Of a stretch of 64,000 nt of DNA, positions 27,268 through 35,573 are shown one piece after another (the first letter of the stretch is position 1; each line of letters starts with the position of its first letter). The translations under genes were made by a program, and so were the position numbers. Source of the stretch: Flavobacterium cheniae. Its GTDB lineage: Bacteria > Bacteroidota > Bacteroidia > Flavobacteriales > Flavobacteriaceae. The stretch covers positions 928,431-992,430 of the forward strand of contig NZ_SNZC01000001.1 in the NCBI RefSeq assembly GCF_004363695.1. Direction: 5' to 3'. Under the pieces are notes generated by a model, which was not told the origin of the DNA, did not search any database, and worked only from the letters and a program-made list of their open reading frames with translations.

Positions 27268-27399
27268 ATGGAAAATCTTTCTTTTTTTAAATCAAAATAT
27301 TTCAAATTTATACTTCCTTTTATTATTGTATTGGGAATAATTTATTTGTTTAAATCAGGATATAAATTTGGTCAATGGTTGTATTTAATGATAAATTAA
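27268..27399 (+). CDS. Small single-pass membrane protein
   Basis: This 43-residue frame begins MENLSFFKSKYFK and has one hydrophobic segment (about residues 14-28), then ends in YKFGQWLYLMIN. It lies in the otherwise empty 304-base gap before the ABC ATPase gene. The composition and clean start after a run of A/T-rich leader fit a real flavobacterial small membrane protein. No function can be assigned. Confidence 0.55.
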   Translation: MENLSFFKSKYFKFILPFIIVLGIIYLFKSGYKFGQWLYLMIN

Positions 27400-27472
27400 A
27401 TCATTGTTTTGCTTTATTTATGTAACAAATTCCTTTCTTTTTCTACTTATTAGAGTATTACATCAATAATAT

Positions 27473-27498
27473 TGTCATCTCGAGCGAAGTCGAGAGGC
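27473..27498 (+). repeat. CGAGCGAAGTCGAG-type dispersed repeat between genes
   Basis: The core CGAGCGAAGTCGAG with a TGTCAT-like lead matches the minus-strand unit at 5706-5727. It lies about 20 bases before the ATG at 27516, so it is in the 5' leader or promoter of the ABC ATPase gene. It can fold on itself through CTCGA and TCGAG. Confidence 0.65.
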
Positions 27499-27515
27499 TA
27501 AATTCTAATTTCATT

Positions 27516-28217
27516 ATGGCAAATCCGTTAATCAAAATAACCAATATCAAAAGAGATTTTCCTTTAGGAAACGAAATCGTGTATGTATTAAAAGGCATCG
27601 ATTTAGAAATCAATAAAGGCGAATATGTAGCTTTAATGGGACCTTCAGGTTCTGGAAAATCAACTTTGATGAACATTTTAGGTTGTTTAGACACACCAAC
27701 TTCTGGAACATACATTTTGAACGGAAAACACGTTAGTGAAATGCAAGACGATGAATTGGCAGGAATTCGTAATAAAGAAATTGGATTCGTTTTTCAAACG
27801 TTCAACTTAATGCCACGAACAACGGCTTTGGATAATGTCGCTTTACCAATGGTTTATGCCGGTCATTCCAAATCAGAACGCGTGGAACGTGCTACTGAAG
27901 TATTAACACAAGTAGGCTTGAACGACAGAATGGATCACAAACCAAATCAACTTTCGGGTGGTCAACGTCAGCGTGTGGCGGTTGCGAGAGCTTTGGTAAA
28001 TAAACCTTCTATCATTTTAGCCGATGAACCAACCGGAAACTTAGACAGTAAAACTTCGGTGGAAATCATGAATTTATTCAACGAAATTCACGCCAAAGGA
28101 AACACTGTAATTCTAGTAACTCACGAAGAAGACATTGCCGCTTATGCACACCGAATCATTCGTTTACGAGACGGACTTATTGAAAGTGATACCATGAACT
28201 CTAATATAAAAAAGTAA
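27516..28217 (+). CDS. ABC transporter ATP-binding protein (MacB/LolD type)
   Basis: The 233-residue ATPase has Walker [10 protein letters not shown] at about 42-50, the Q-loop [10 protein letters not shown], signature [15 protein letters not shown] and Walker [14 protein letters not shown]. This fits the MacB/LolD subgroup, whose ATPases drive mechanotransmission-type permeases that extract lipoproteins or export substrates. No permease gene is next to it; the following gene encodes an unrelated small membrane protein. Its partner must lie elsewhere. The 5' leader holds a dispersed repeat. Confidence 0.92.
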   Translation: MANPLIKITNIKRDFPLGNEIVYVLKGIDLEINKGEYVALMGPSGSGKSTLMNILGCLDTPTSGTYILNGKHVSEMQDDELAGIRNKEIGFVFQTFNLMPRTTALDNVALPMVYAGHSKSERVERATEVLTQVGLNDRMDHKPNQLSGGQRQRVAVARALVNKPSIILADEPTGNLDSKTSVEIMNLFNEIHAKGNTVILVTHEEDIAAYAHRIIRLRDGLIESDTMNSNIKK

Positions 28218-28244
28218 ATTCACTTTAAATCCCGAATTACTTAA

Positions 28245-28754
28245 ATGGATAATGTGGAGAAAATATATCCCGCGGTAAACGTAAAATCATTTGTCTCCTT
28301 TTTTTGGTTTATCCTAGTACTTGCAATATCTGTTATTGCATCTATTTTTGGGTATGTTTTAATTAGAGATGGCTATTGGAAAATTTCTTTTTTCACTTTA
28401 CCCTTTATTTTATTAACTCCTTATATAATATTTTTTAGCTTAAAATCTAAAATAATTTTAACTAAAGATTCTATAATTAGGAAAGTTCCATTTAGTAGAA
28501 AGGAAATAAAATATTATGAAATTAAAACTCTTAAAATTTACGATACAATAGGAAATGGATATGGCTCTGTTTCTTATTTAGAAAGTAAAAAACCAAATTC
28601 AAAAAGTCTATTTACTTTAAAAACAATTTTTGTATCGGATATAGAAAACTCTCATCCAAATAAATTCACAAAGGGTAAACAATTTACTTTTCATGCTACA
28701 AATGATATTTACTCATTTATTGAAGAAAAAATTTCTAATAAACAAGTTGATTAA
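28245..28754 (+). CDS. Membrane protein of unknown function, PH-like
   Basis: A 169-residue protein with two hydrophobic segments (about 15-40 and 48-66), then a soluble part with a pattern of beta strands (KIILTKDSIIRKVPFSRKEIKYYEI) similar to bacterial PH-like membrane proteins. That resemblance is weak. It follows the ABC ATPase gene by 27 bases on the same strand, so co-transcription is possible. I cannot name its role. Confidence 0.65.
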   Translation: MDNVEKIYPAVNVKSFVSFFWFILVLAISVIASIFGYVLIRDGYWKISFFTLPFILLTPYIIFFSLKSKIILTKDSIIRKVPFSRKEIKYYEIKTLKIYDTIGNGYGSVSYLESKKPNSKSLFTLKTIFVSDIENSHPNKFTKGKQFTFHATNDIYSFIEEKISNKQVD

Positions 28755-28768
28755 GTAATGTTTTATTA

Positions 28769-28800
28769 TTGAAAAATCTTTTTCAAAATAACTACCTTTG
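28769..28800 (+). promoter_or_regulatory. Bacteroidota-type promoter of the MATE gene
   Basis: TTG at 28769-28771 and TACCTTTG at 28793-28800 are 21 bases apart, 15 bases before the ATG at 28816. Confidence 0.7.
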
Positions 28801-28815
28801 CTCAAAATTGCCAAA

Positions 28816-30213
28816 ATGACTTTTTCCGACTACTCTAAAGAATTTTCATATAACTTAAAACTTGCCTACCCTATTATTTTAGGAATGTTAGGCCATACCG
28901 TTGTGGGAATTGTAGATAATATCATGGTCGGAAAATTAGGTCCAACCGAGTTAGCTGCTGTGTCTTTAGGAAACAGCTTTGTTTTCATTGCCATGTCATT
29001 AGGAATTGGATTTTCTACTGCAATTACACCTTTAGTAGCAGAATCAGATGGAAAAAATGATGTAGCTGGTGGTCGTTCTGCATTTCATCACGGATTGTAT
29101 TTGTGTACGATTTTAGGTGTAGCTTTATTTACTTTAATTTTCTTTTCGAAACCACTAATTGCTTACATGGGACAACCCGAAGCAGTTGTAGAAATGGCAA
29201 AACCTTATTTAGATATCGTAGGTTTTTCGTTGATTCCGTTAATTATGTACCAAGCGTACAAACAGTTTGCCGACGGTTTGAGTGAAACTAAATATTCGAT
29301 GTGGGCAACCATTATTGGAAATTTAACCAACGTAGTTATAAATTACTTCTTAATCTACGGAATTTGGATTTTTCCAAAATGGGGCATCGTTGGAGCCGCT
29401 GTAGGAACTATTGTTTCGCGTTTTGTGATGTTAGGCTATATGCACTACATAATGAATTTAAAACCAAAATTCCATCCGTATTTTAAAGGATTTAGCTTGA
29501 AAGAAATTAAGAAAGAAGTCAACCAAAAAATCATTAAAATTGGGATGCCTTCTGCCATGCAAATGTTCTTTGAAGTGGCGTTGTTTACAGGAGCCATTTG
29601 GTTATGTGGAATGATTGGAACAACAAGTCAAGCAGCGAATCAAATTGCATTGAGTTTAGCTTCTTTAACCTTTATGTTTGCGATGGGATTAAGCGTTACC
29701 GCAATGATTCGTATTGGAAACCAAAAAGGATTAAATGATTATGTAACCTTAAGAAAGGTAGCAATATCCATTTTCTTATTAGCTGTGGTGATTGAAATTG
29801 TTTTTGCTTTACTATTTGTTGCCTTACATACGACTTTACCATACATTTTCGTAGATATCAACGATGCAAAAAATCTAACCGAAAACTTAGAAGTAATCGC
29901 AATATCAGCCAATTTACTTTTGGTTGCTGCCGTTTTTCAAATTTCCGATGGGTTACAAGTAGTGGTTTTAGGCGCACTTCGTGGTTTACAAGATGCTAAA
30001 ATTCCAATGTATATTACGTTTGTAGCGTATTGGGTAATTGGATTTCCTATCTCCATTTATTTAGGATTAGAAACCGAATTAAAAGCTGTTGGCGTTTGGA
30101 TTGGACTTTTAGCCGGATTAACAGCAGCAGCAATATTTTTGTATATTCGCTTTAATTATTTGACTAAAAAACTGGTTCAAGTACAAGCACAAGAGCAAGT
30201 TCAATTACAATAA
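28816..30213 (+). CDS. MATE family efflux transporter
   Basis: A 465-residue inner-membrane protein with about 12 hydrophobic segments in two similar halves. The N-terminal YPIILGMLGHTVVGIVDNIMVGKLG is a NorM-type signature. Members export cationic drugs or other compounds in exchange for sodium or protons; the substrate is unknown. I use the ATG at 28816 because the longer frame starts with TTG inside the promoter's downstream edge. The C-terminus ends in a glutamine-rich stretch (VQVQAQEQVQLQ) from imperfect CAAGTA-like repeats. Confidence 0.92.
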   Translation: MTFSDYSKEFSYNLKLAYPIILGMLGHTVVGIVDNIMVGKLGPTELAAVSLGNSFVFIAMSLGIGFSTAITPLVAESDGKNDVAGGRSAFHHGLYLCTILGVALFTLIFFSKPLIAYMGQPEAVVEMAKPYLDIVGFSLIPLIMYQAYKQFADGLSETKYSMWATIIGNLTNVVINYFLIYGIWIFPKWGIVGAAVGTIVSRFVMLGYMHYIMNLKPKFHPYFKGFSLKEIKKEVNQKIIKIGMPSAMQMFFEVALFTGAIWLCGMIGTTSQAANQIALSLASLTFMFAMGLSVTAMIRIGNQKGLNDYVTLRKVAISIFLLAVVIEIVFALLFVALHTTLPYIFVDINDAKNLTENLEVIAISANLLLVAAVFQISDGLQVVVLGALRGLQDAKIPMYITFVAYWVIGFPISIYLGLETELKAVGVWIGLLAGLTAAAIFLYIRFNYLTKKLVQVQAQEQVQLQ

Positions 30214-30239
30214 CAAGAAGAAATTAAAATCATAAAAAC

Positions 30240-30470
30240 ATGAACTTACCAAAATTTGTAATCGGAGATAATACCGATTTTCCAGAAGATATTTTCGTAA
30301 TCCATTTAGAATATCCAAGATTCGTAATCAACTTGAAAGATGACGAAGTAGAATTTTTAGAAGACATTGAAGAAGAAGACGAAAAAGAATTAGAATCAGA
30401 AATGGAACATTTAATTACCATTGCCGGAGAATTCTACGATAGAGAAATTGAACGTTACGAGCAGGAATAG
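30240..30470 (+). CDS. Small acidic protein of unknown function
   Basis: The 76-residue protein is very acidic. It begins MNLPKFVIGDNTDFPEDIFVI and has a run of E and D residues around 45-55. I recognise the type as a conserved hypothetical of flavobacteria, but no function is known. It follows the MATE gene by 26 bases and may share its message. The antisense frame is a shadow. Confidence 0.75.
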   Translation: MNLPKFVIGDNTDFPEDIFVIHLEYPRFVINLKDDEVEFLEDIEEEDEKELESEMEHLITIAGEFYDREIERYEQE

Positions 30471-30486
30471 TGTTCAGAGTACAGTA

Positions 30487-31572
30487 TTATTTTTTAAAAT
30501 ATTGATCTAATAAACTCATAGCCGCTGCAAAAGGTGAAATTTCATTGTTTTGCACGGCTTTTTTATTTTCTTCCAATAGTTGCATGATATTCGGATGATT
30601 GTAAAAGTGAGATTTCAATTGTTCATTAATCGTTTCCATCATCCAAAATTGGTTTTGATTTTGACGTTTTTCTTCGAAATAATGATTTGCTTTTACCAAT
30701 TCGAAATACTCTGAAATGATCTCCCAAATCGCATCAATTCCTGTTTGTTCATAAGCACTACAAGTCGTTACTTTTGGAATCCAACCCGAAGATTTAGCTG
30801 GAAATAAATGCAACGCTCTATTGAATTCGGTTTTGGCTAATTTTGCTTTCGCAATATTATCACCATCCGCTTTATTGATTACGATAGTGTCTGCCATTTC
30901 CATGATGCCACGTTTGATGCCTTGTAATTCATCACCAGCGCCTGAAATTTTCAACAACAAAAAGAAATCGACCATACTGTGAACAGCAGTTTCGCTTTGC
31001 CCTACTCCAACCGTTTCAATAATAATCGTATCAAATCCACAAGCTTCACACAAAATAATAGTTTCACGCGTTTTTCTGGCAACGCCACCTAACGTATCGC
31101 CCGAAGCACTTGGTCGAATATAGGCATTCTCGTCTTTTACCAATTCTTCCATACGGGTTTTATCGCCCAAAATACTTCCGTGACTGATAGACGAACTCGG
31201 GTCAACAGCCAAAACAGCGACTTTCTTTCCGATGGTAGTTAAATATTTTCCAAAAGCTTCAATAAACGTACTTTTTCCAACACCTGGAACACCGGTAATT
31301 CCAACACGAACCGAATGATTCGCATGTGGCAAACAACCTTTAATTACTTCATTTGCTTTGGCTAAATGTTCAGGATTCGTGCTTTCGACTAAAGTTATGG
31401 CACGACTCAAAGCGGTTTTATCTCCTTTTAAAATTCCAGCAATCAGCTCTTCTGCCGAAGGTTGTTTTCTTCGGAATTGTTGAATTTGACTTGCCACAAG
31501 GGTACTCAGCGTTTCAGGTTGTTCCACGCCATGAATTTCTGAAAGTGCCGATTTTTTATTTGGTGTTTTCAA
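30487..31572 (-). CDS. meaB: Methylmalonyl-CoA mutase-associated GTPase MeaB (ArgK family)
   Basis: A G3E-type GTPase chaperone that protects and reloads adenosylcobalamin-dependent methylmalonyl-CoA mutase. Signatures are the P-loop GITGVPGVGKST at about 91-102, the DPSSSISHGSILGDKTRM segment, ETVGVGQSE and NKADGD. Length is about 361 residues from TTG at 31572 (reading MKTPNKKSALSE). Upstream ATGs at 31635 and 31623 would add a hydrophobic tail unlike the family and leave almost no room for promoters toward the divergent gene, so I prefer the TTG. The mutase genes are not in the window. The carboxylase and adenosyltransferase support this pathway. Confidence 0.92.
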   Translation of the reverse strand: MKTPNKKSALSEIHGVEQPETLSTLVASQIQQFRRKQPSAEELIAGILKGDKTALSRAITLVESTNPEHLAKANEVIKGCLPHANHSVRVGITGVPGVGKSTFIEAFGKYLTTIGKKVAVLAVDPSSSISHGSILGDKTRMEELVKDENAYIRPSASGDTLGGVARKTRETIILCEACGFDTIIIETVGVGQSETAVHSMVDFFLLLKISGAGDELQGIKRGIMEMADTIVINKADGDNIAKAKLAKTEFNRALHLFPAKSSGWIPKVTTCSAYEQTGIDAIWEIISEYFELVKANHYFEEKRQNQNQFWMMETINEQLKSHFYNHPNIMQLLEENKKAVQNNEISPFAAAMSLLDQYFKK

Positions 31573-31642
31573 AAGGAATTTTGCTTTGTGTAAAAATACA
31601 AAAAATGTAGGAATATAAAACATCGAAATCTTCATGATTAAT

Positions 31643-31650
31643 TACCTTTG
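31643..31650 (+). promoter_or_regulatory. -7 box of a Bacteroidota promoter (AEC transporter gene)
   Basis: TACCTTTG fits the consensus and ends 18 bases before the ATG at 31669. No clear TTG is seen at the best distance. Confidence 0.5.
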
Positions 31651-31668
31651 TATTCTTGATTTTAGGAA

Positions 31669-32577
31669 ATGGAAAACATCATTTTATTATTTTTATGCTT
31701 GATTTTGGGCGTTGCGCTTCAAAAAGTGCCGCAATTTCCTAAAAATGCCTATCAAAGTTTGAATCAATACGTGATTTACGTTTCGCTTCCGGCTTTGGCA
31801 TTGTATTACATTCCGAAAATTACGATTTCACTCGCTTTACTTTATCCGTTAGGAATTGCGTGGTTAGGTTTCGGATTATCGTTTGTGTTTTTCTATGCTT
31901 TGGGGACGTATTTCAAATGGTCGAAAAAGTTAATTGGATGTTTAATTTTAACCGGTGGATTGAGTAATACTTCTTTCGTAGGATTTCCAATTATCGAAGC
32001 TTTGTATGGTGCAGATGGATTAAAAACCGCCATTATTGTTGACCAACCCGGTTCATTCGTAGTCGTAACTACATTAGGTATTTTAGTCGCAGCTAGTTTT
32101 TCAAGAGGAAATTTAAGTACTTCAGAAATCGTATTGAAGATTGTAAAATTCCCACCATTTATCGCTTTTACGATTGCACTTTTTTGTACAATATTTACTT
32201 TAGAATTTCCAGAAGCGTTGCAAAACTCCTTTTTAAGAATTGGAAATACCGTAACTCCAGTTGCTTTAGTAGCCGTTGGATTACAATTAAAAATTGATAC
32301 CCGAAGCAAACATTGGTCATTTTTAACTTTAGGATTATTTTTCAAATTAATTTTAATGCCCGCTTTTTTCTTCTTGCTTTACAAAATCATATTAGGCGGA
32401 AAAGGATTAGAAATAGATGTATCTATAATAGAATCTGCCATGGCGCCCATGATAACAGGTGCGATTTTAGCTTCCAATTATGGATTAAAACCCAAATTGA
32501 GTAGTATGATGATTGGTATTGGAATTCCGCTGTCGTTGCTGACGGTAGCTTTTTGGTATTGGGTTCTGAGTTTGTAG
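31669..32577 (+). CDS. AEC family transporter (auxin efflux carrier type permease)
   Basis: This 302-residue inner-membrane protein has about 10 hydrophobic segments arranged as two five-helix halves, as in AEC/BASS-type carriers. The GGLSNTSFVGFPIIEALYG stretch is the family signature in the first half. Bacterial relatives move dicarboxylates, malate or amino acids; the substrate is not visible here. It is divergent from meaB. Its stop codon overlaps the start of a dispersed repeat. Confidence 0.88.
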   Translation: MENIILLFLCLILGVALQKVPQFPKNAYQSLNQYVIYVSLPALALYYIPKITISLALLYPLGIAWLGFGLSFVFFYALGTYFKWSKKLIGCLILTGGLSNTSFVGFPIIEALYGADGLKTAIIVDQPGSFVVVTTLGILVAASFSRGNLSTSEIVLKIVKFPPFIAFTIALFCTIFTLEFPEALQNSFLRIGNTVTPVALVAVGLQLKIDTRSKHWSFLTLGLFFKLILMPAFFFLLYKIILGGKGLEIDVSIIESAMAPMITGAILASNYGLKPKLSSMMIGIGIPLSLLTVAFWYWVLSL

Positions 32578-32663
32578 CACTAAGTTTGACACAAAGTTCC
32601 GCCAATTTTTTTTGAAATCTTTGCGACTTAGCGCTTTTGCGAGCGAAAAATTCTGTGTCCCAA
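32577..32663 (+). repeat. CACTAAGTTT / CACAAAGT dispersed repeat
   Basis: It starts with GCACTAAGTTT, the exact inverse of 26377-26387, followed by ACACAAAGTTCC and later TTTGCGACTTAGCGC and GTGTCCC words. It lies between the AEC gene and the FAD oxidase gene. Confidence 0.55.
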
Positions 32664-32704
32664 AAAACATAAAATTAATTATCTTTACACTTCAATTGTA
32701 CACT

Positions 32705-34105
32705 ATGAATCCTGAAATATTACTTGCGCTTGAAAACATTGTAGGTTCGGCTTATATTTTTACTGATGAAGCTACTCGTAAAACCTATGGTCACGACGAA
32801 ACGGAAGATTTGAGTTTTCCGCCTCATGTGGTGGTAAAACCAGCAAATACCGAAGAAGTTGCGCAAATTTTAAGAGTTTCGAATACGTATAAAATTCCGA
32901 CAACACCAATTGGTGCTCGTACTGGTTTGAGTGGTGGCGCTTTATCTATTTATGGTGGAATTGGAATTTCAATGGAGCGATTCAATCAGATTATTGAAAT
33001 TGATGAACAAAATTTACAAGTTACAACTCAGCCTGGCGTAATTACGCAAGTTTTACGTGAAGCTGTTGCCGAAAAAGGCTTGTTTTATCCCGTAGATCCA
33101 AGTAGTATGGGAAGTTGTTTTATTGGTGGAAATATTGCAGAAAATTCTGGTGGCGCTAGAGCTTTGAAATATGGCGTAACCAAAGATTATGTCCTGAATT
33201 TAGAAGTCGTTTTACCAACAGGTGATATCATTTGGACAGGCGCTAATACTTTGAAAAATTCAACGGGTTATAATCTTACGCAATTGATGGTAGGAAGTGA
33301 AGGAACTTTGGGCATCGTGACTAAAATTGTATTGAAATTATTACCTCAAAATAAACATAACGTTTTACTTTTGGTTCCGTTTTATAAAGCAGAGCAAGCG
33401 TGTGAAGCGGTTTCAGCGATTTTTAGAGCAGGAATTATCCCAAGTGCTTTAGAGTTTATGGAACGCGATGCGATTGATTGGACATTGAAATTTGTCGATG
33501 GGTTGAATGTGGAAGTCAAAGATAACGTTCAGGCGCATTTGTTGATTGAAGTAGATGGTAATTATCCTGAAATTTTAATGCAAGAAGCGGAACAAATTTT
33601 GGCAGTAGTAGAACAATTTGAAATCGACGAAGTGTTGTTTGCCGATACCGAAGAACAAAAAAATGCACTATGGAAAATGCGTCGCTCTTTAGCGGAAGCG
33701 GTAAAAGCAAATTCCATTTATAAAGAAGAAGATACGGTTGTTCCGAGATATGAATTACCAAAATTATTAAAAGGCATCAAGGAAATTGGTTCAAAATATG
33801 GTTTTCAATCGGTGTGTTATGGACATGCTGGCGATGGTAATTTACACGTCAACATCATCAAAGGCAACATGACCGATGACAATTGGAAAACCGAAGTTCC
33901 AAAAGGTATTCGTGAAATTTTTGAATTAACAGTTGGCTTGAAAGGAACGCTTTCTGGCGAACACGGTATTGGTTTGGTGCAAAAAAACTACATGGATATT
34001 GCGTTTTCAAAAGTACATTTGGAATTAATGGAACGCATCAAAGCGATTTTTGACCCAAATAATGTGTTGAATCCTGGGAAAATTTTTCCTGATGGGAATG
34101 ATTAA
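32705..34105 (+). CDS. FAD-linked oxidase (GlcD / D-lactate dehydrogenase type)
   Basis: The 466-residue protein has an N-terminal FAD-binding PCMH domain (VVKPANTEEVAQILR, then PTTPIGARTGLSGGAL) and a C-terminal FAD oxidase domain with CYGHAGDGNLHVNI and GTLSGEHGIGLVQK near the end. It matches the GlcD/LldD-related 2-hydroxy-acid oxidases, including D-lactate and glycolate dehydrogenases. The exact acid is unknown, and the GlcE/GlcF subunit genes are not adjacent. The ATG at 32705 is chosen since the upstream 31 residues come from the repeat region and are not conserved-looking. Confidence 0.9.
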   Translation: MNPEILLALENIVGSAYIFTDEATRKTYGHDETEDLSFPPHVVVKPANTEEVAQILRVSNTYKIPTTPIGARTGLSGGALSIYGGIGISMERFNQIIEIDEQNLQVTTQPGVITQVLREAVAEKGLFYPVDPSSMGSCFIGGNIAENSGGARALKYGVTKDYVLNLEVVLPTGDIIWTGANTLKNSTGYNLTQLMVGSEGTLGIVTKIVLKLLPQNKHNVLLLVPFYKAEQACEAVSAIFRAGIIPSALEFMERDAIDWTLKFVDGLNVEVKDNVQAHLLIEVDGNYPEILMQEAEQILAVVEQFEIDEVLFADTEEQKNALWKMRRSLAEAVKANSIYKEEDTVVPRYELPKLLKGIKEIGSKYGFQSVCYGHAGDGNLHVNIIKGNMTDDNWKTEVPKGIREIFELTVGLKGTLSGEHGIGLVQKNYMDIAFSKVHLELMERIKAIFDPNNVLNPGKIFPDGND

Positions 34106-34106
34106 T

Positions 34107-34376
34107 CTAATGTTTTGAGAACTTTTTAAAAATCACAAATCCAATTGAACTTCCGACCAAAAAAGAAACAATAAAATTTGTCAAATTTGGTTCGGGATGT
34201 CCGTTACTTCCGGGATAAGCTGTAAAGAATAAACTCATGATGTAATTCATTTCATGTGAATGATAATAACATAGATCTGGGATTAACAAATAGTACAACA
34301 CGGTAAAACTAAAAATTGAAGTAATAAAACCTCCAATAATTATAAATAACCATTTATTAAACTTTGTGTATTTCAT
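34107..34376 (-). CDS. Small membrane protein of unknown function
   Basis: The 89-residue protein has two hydrophobic segments (about 9-32 and 67-84) with a polar, histidine-containing loop between (CYYHSHEMNYI). It is convergent with the FAD oxidase gene, separated by one base, and starts two bases after the stop of the next leftward gene. No family is recognised. Confidence 0.6.
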   Translation of the reverse strand: MKYTKFNKWLFIIIGGFITSIFSFTVLYYLLIPDLCYYHSHEMNYIMSLFFTAYPGSNGHPEPNLTNFIVSFLVGSSIGFVIFKKFSKH

Positions 34377-34378
34377 TT

Positions 34379-34783
34379 TTACTTTGAATTCAAAAACTCC
34401 ACCAAATTCGCATCCGCATTTTTAAACGTTGGCGGTTGCTCGATAATACTGGCTATGCGCTTTTTGTTTAATTTCATAGTGATATCAGCTTCGGTTGTAA
34501 ACAACAAAGCAGATAAAAAAGGGTTGTTGATGTGCGGAATTAACTCTGCTTCTAAATCGTCTAATTTGCAGATTTTTACCAATTCTTGCTTTTCAGTCGT
34601 GTAAATTTTATACGTCATTGACAATTTTAAGATATTGTCTTCTACGATGGTTTTTACGTAAATGTTCTGTAATTCAGGTTTTCCAACGGTTTTAGCTAGC
34701 GTTAATTTGGCAAAAGTACCATTCGAAATACTTGCTCTAACTTGGTTAAAAAATTCGGTATAAGTGATGTTATTTTCGTTCAT
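34379..34783 (-). CDS. Conserved protein resembling the N-terminal domain of a methyltransferase family
   Basis: The 134-residue protein contains FAKLTLAKTVGKPELQNIYVKTI and LKLSMTYKIYTTEKQE in its first half, then LSALLFTTEADITMKL. From memory, such segments form the N-terminal domain of larger SAM-dependent methyltransferase-like proteins, but the methyltransferase core is absent here. It may be a free-standing domain with a binding role. The gene ends two bases before the next leftward gene, and the one upstream ends one base before its start. Confidence 0.55.
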   Translation of the reverse strand: MNENNITYTEFFNQVRASISNGTFAKLTLAKTVGKPELQNIYVKTIVEDNILKLSMTYKIYTTEKQELVKICKLDDLEAELIPHINNPFLSALLFTTEADITMKLNKKRIASIIEQPPTFKNADANLVEFLNSK

Positions 34784-34784
34784 G

Positions 34785-35357
34785 TTATAAGTCTAAAGCT
34801 TTTACAATTTTTTCATCAAAAATCATAGAAAACAATTTGTTGTCCTTGTCTTTATTCAAAAATTTCCATTGCTTTTTAGTTAATTCGTCAGCAACAGCAA
34901 TTAAGGTTGAACGCATTTCAATACGAAACGTATTTGTTGCTTTATCATAGGTCACTTTTTCAGCATTCATTGACGATTTAAAAATATCTGTCATAGATTC
35001 CGCATCGTTCATTGGCTCTTTAAATTTCATAGCCATCACATTATTATGTCCAATAAGACAAAACATTTTACCCTCAATTTTCTTGATTTCTCCAAACGAA
35101 AAACCAGGATCTACTTCGACTAATTTGATTGAAAATTGTTCGTTCTCCATCATTTGACCAAACATTGTCTTCATTTGCTCTTGTGGAATAATATCAAATA
35201 CTTTTGGATAGGTAGTTTCAAAAATGGCATCAAAATTCATATTTACTCCTGCTTTATACGACTTAAGCGCCTCGGTTTTTAAAGACGTCATGTCTTGCGC
35301 TAAAACAGCAATAGTTTGAAAAATGAAGAATGCGATGAATAGAATTTTGGTTTTCAT
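34785..35357 (-). CDS. Exported protein of unknown function
   Basis: The protein has a signal peptide (MKTKILFIAFFIFQTIAVLAQ) and a ~170-residue soluble part with alternating helices and strands. The ATG at 35357 puts the signal peptide first; the longer frame adds eight basic residues. No domain is recognised. It is the first of three tightly spaced leftward genes, which suggests an operon with the two small unknowns downstream. Confidence 0.65.
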   Translation of the reverse strand: MKTKILFIAFFIFQTIAVLAQDMTSLKTEALKSYKAGVNMNFDAIFETTYPKVFDIIPQEQMKTMFGQMMENEQFSIKLVEVDPGFSFGEIKKIEGKMFCLIGHNNVMAMKFKEPMNDAESMTDIFKSSMNAEKVTYDKATNTFRIEMRSTLIAVADELTKKQWKFLNKDKDNKLFSMIFDEKIVKALDL

Positions 35358-35415
35358 TTTGAGTGATTTTAATTTTATCAAAGATAGTTAGTTTTGATGA
35401 AACACAAATAAAATT

Positions 35416-35515
35416 AAACACATAGACACATAAGATTTACTATGTCTTTATTTTTAGGCGTTTCACTTAGCATAATTCACATAGCAAATTAATTAACCTA
35501 TGTGACTATGTGTTT
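35416..35515. repeat. Inverted-repeat element of about 100 bases
   Basis: Seventeen-base arms (35416-35432 and 35499-35515) match as inverse repeats at 16 of 17 positions, around the words CACATAG and CTATGTG. The inner part holds a further, weaker inverted pair. It lies in the gap between secA and the exported protein gene. It resembles a miniature mobile element or REP-like unit, but no target duplication is evident. Confidence 0.6.
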
Positions 35516-35553
35516 CAAAAAAAATCCCCAACTACTTTTAGCAATTGAGGATT
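35515..35553 (-). terminator. Rho-independent terminator of secA
   Basis: On the minus strand, arms AATCCTCAA and TTGGGGATT (plus-strand 35545-35553 and 35523-35531) pair with one G-T pair and are followed by a run of eight T. Confidence 0.75.
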
Positions 35554-35573
35554 AGTTTATTTATGTGTTTTAA

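Noticed and set aside
34107..35357. A small defence or toxin-antitoxin operon formed by three short unknown genes
   Set aside because: Signal peptide, membrane segments and sequence show no toxin, antitoxin or nuclease features.
35416..35515. Complete insertion sequence
   Set aside because: The element is only about 100 bases with no transposase and no visible target duplication.
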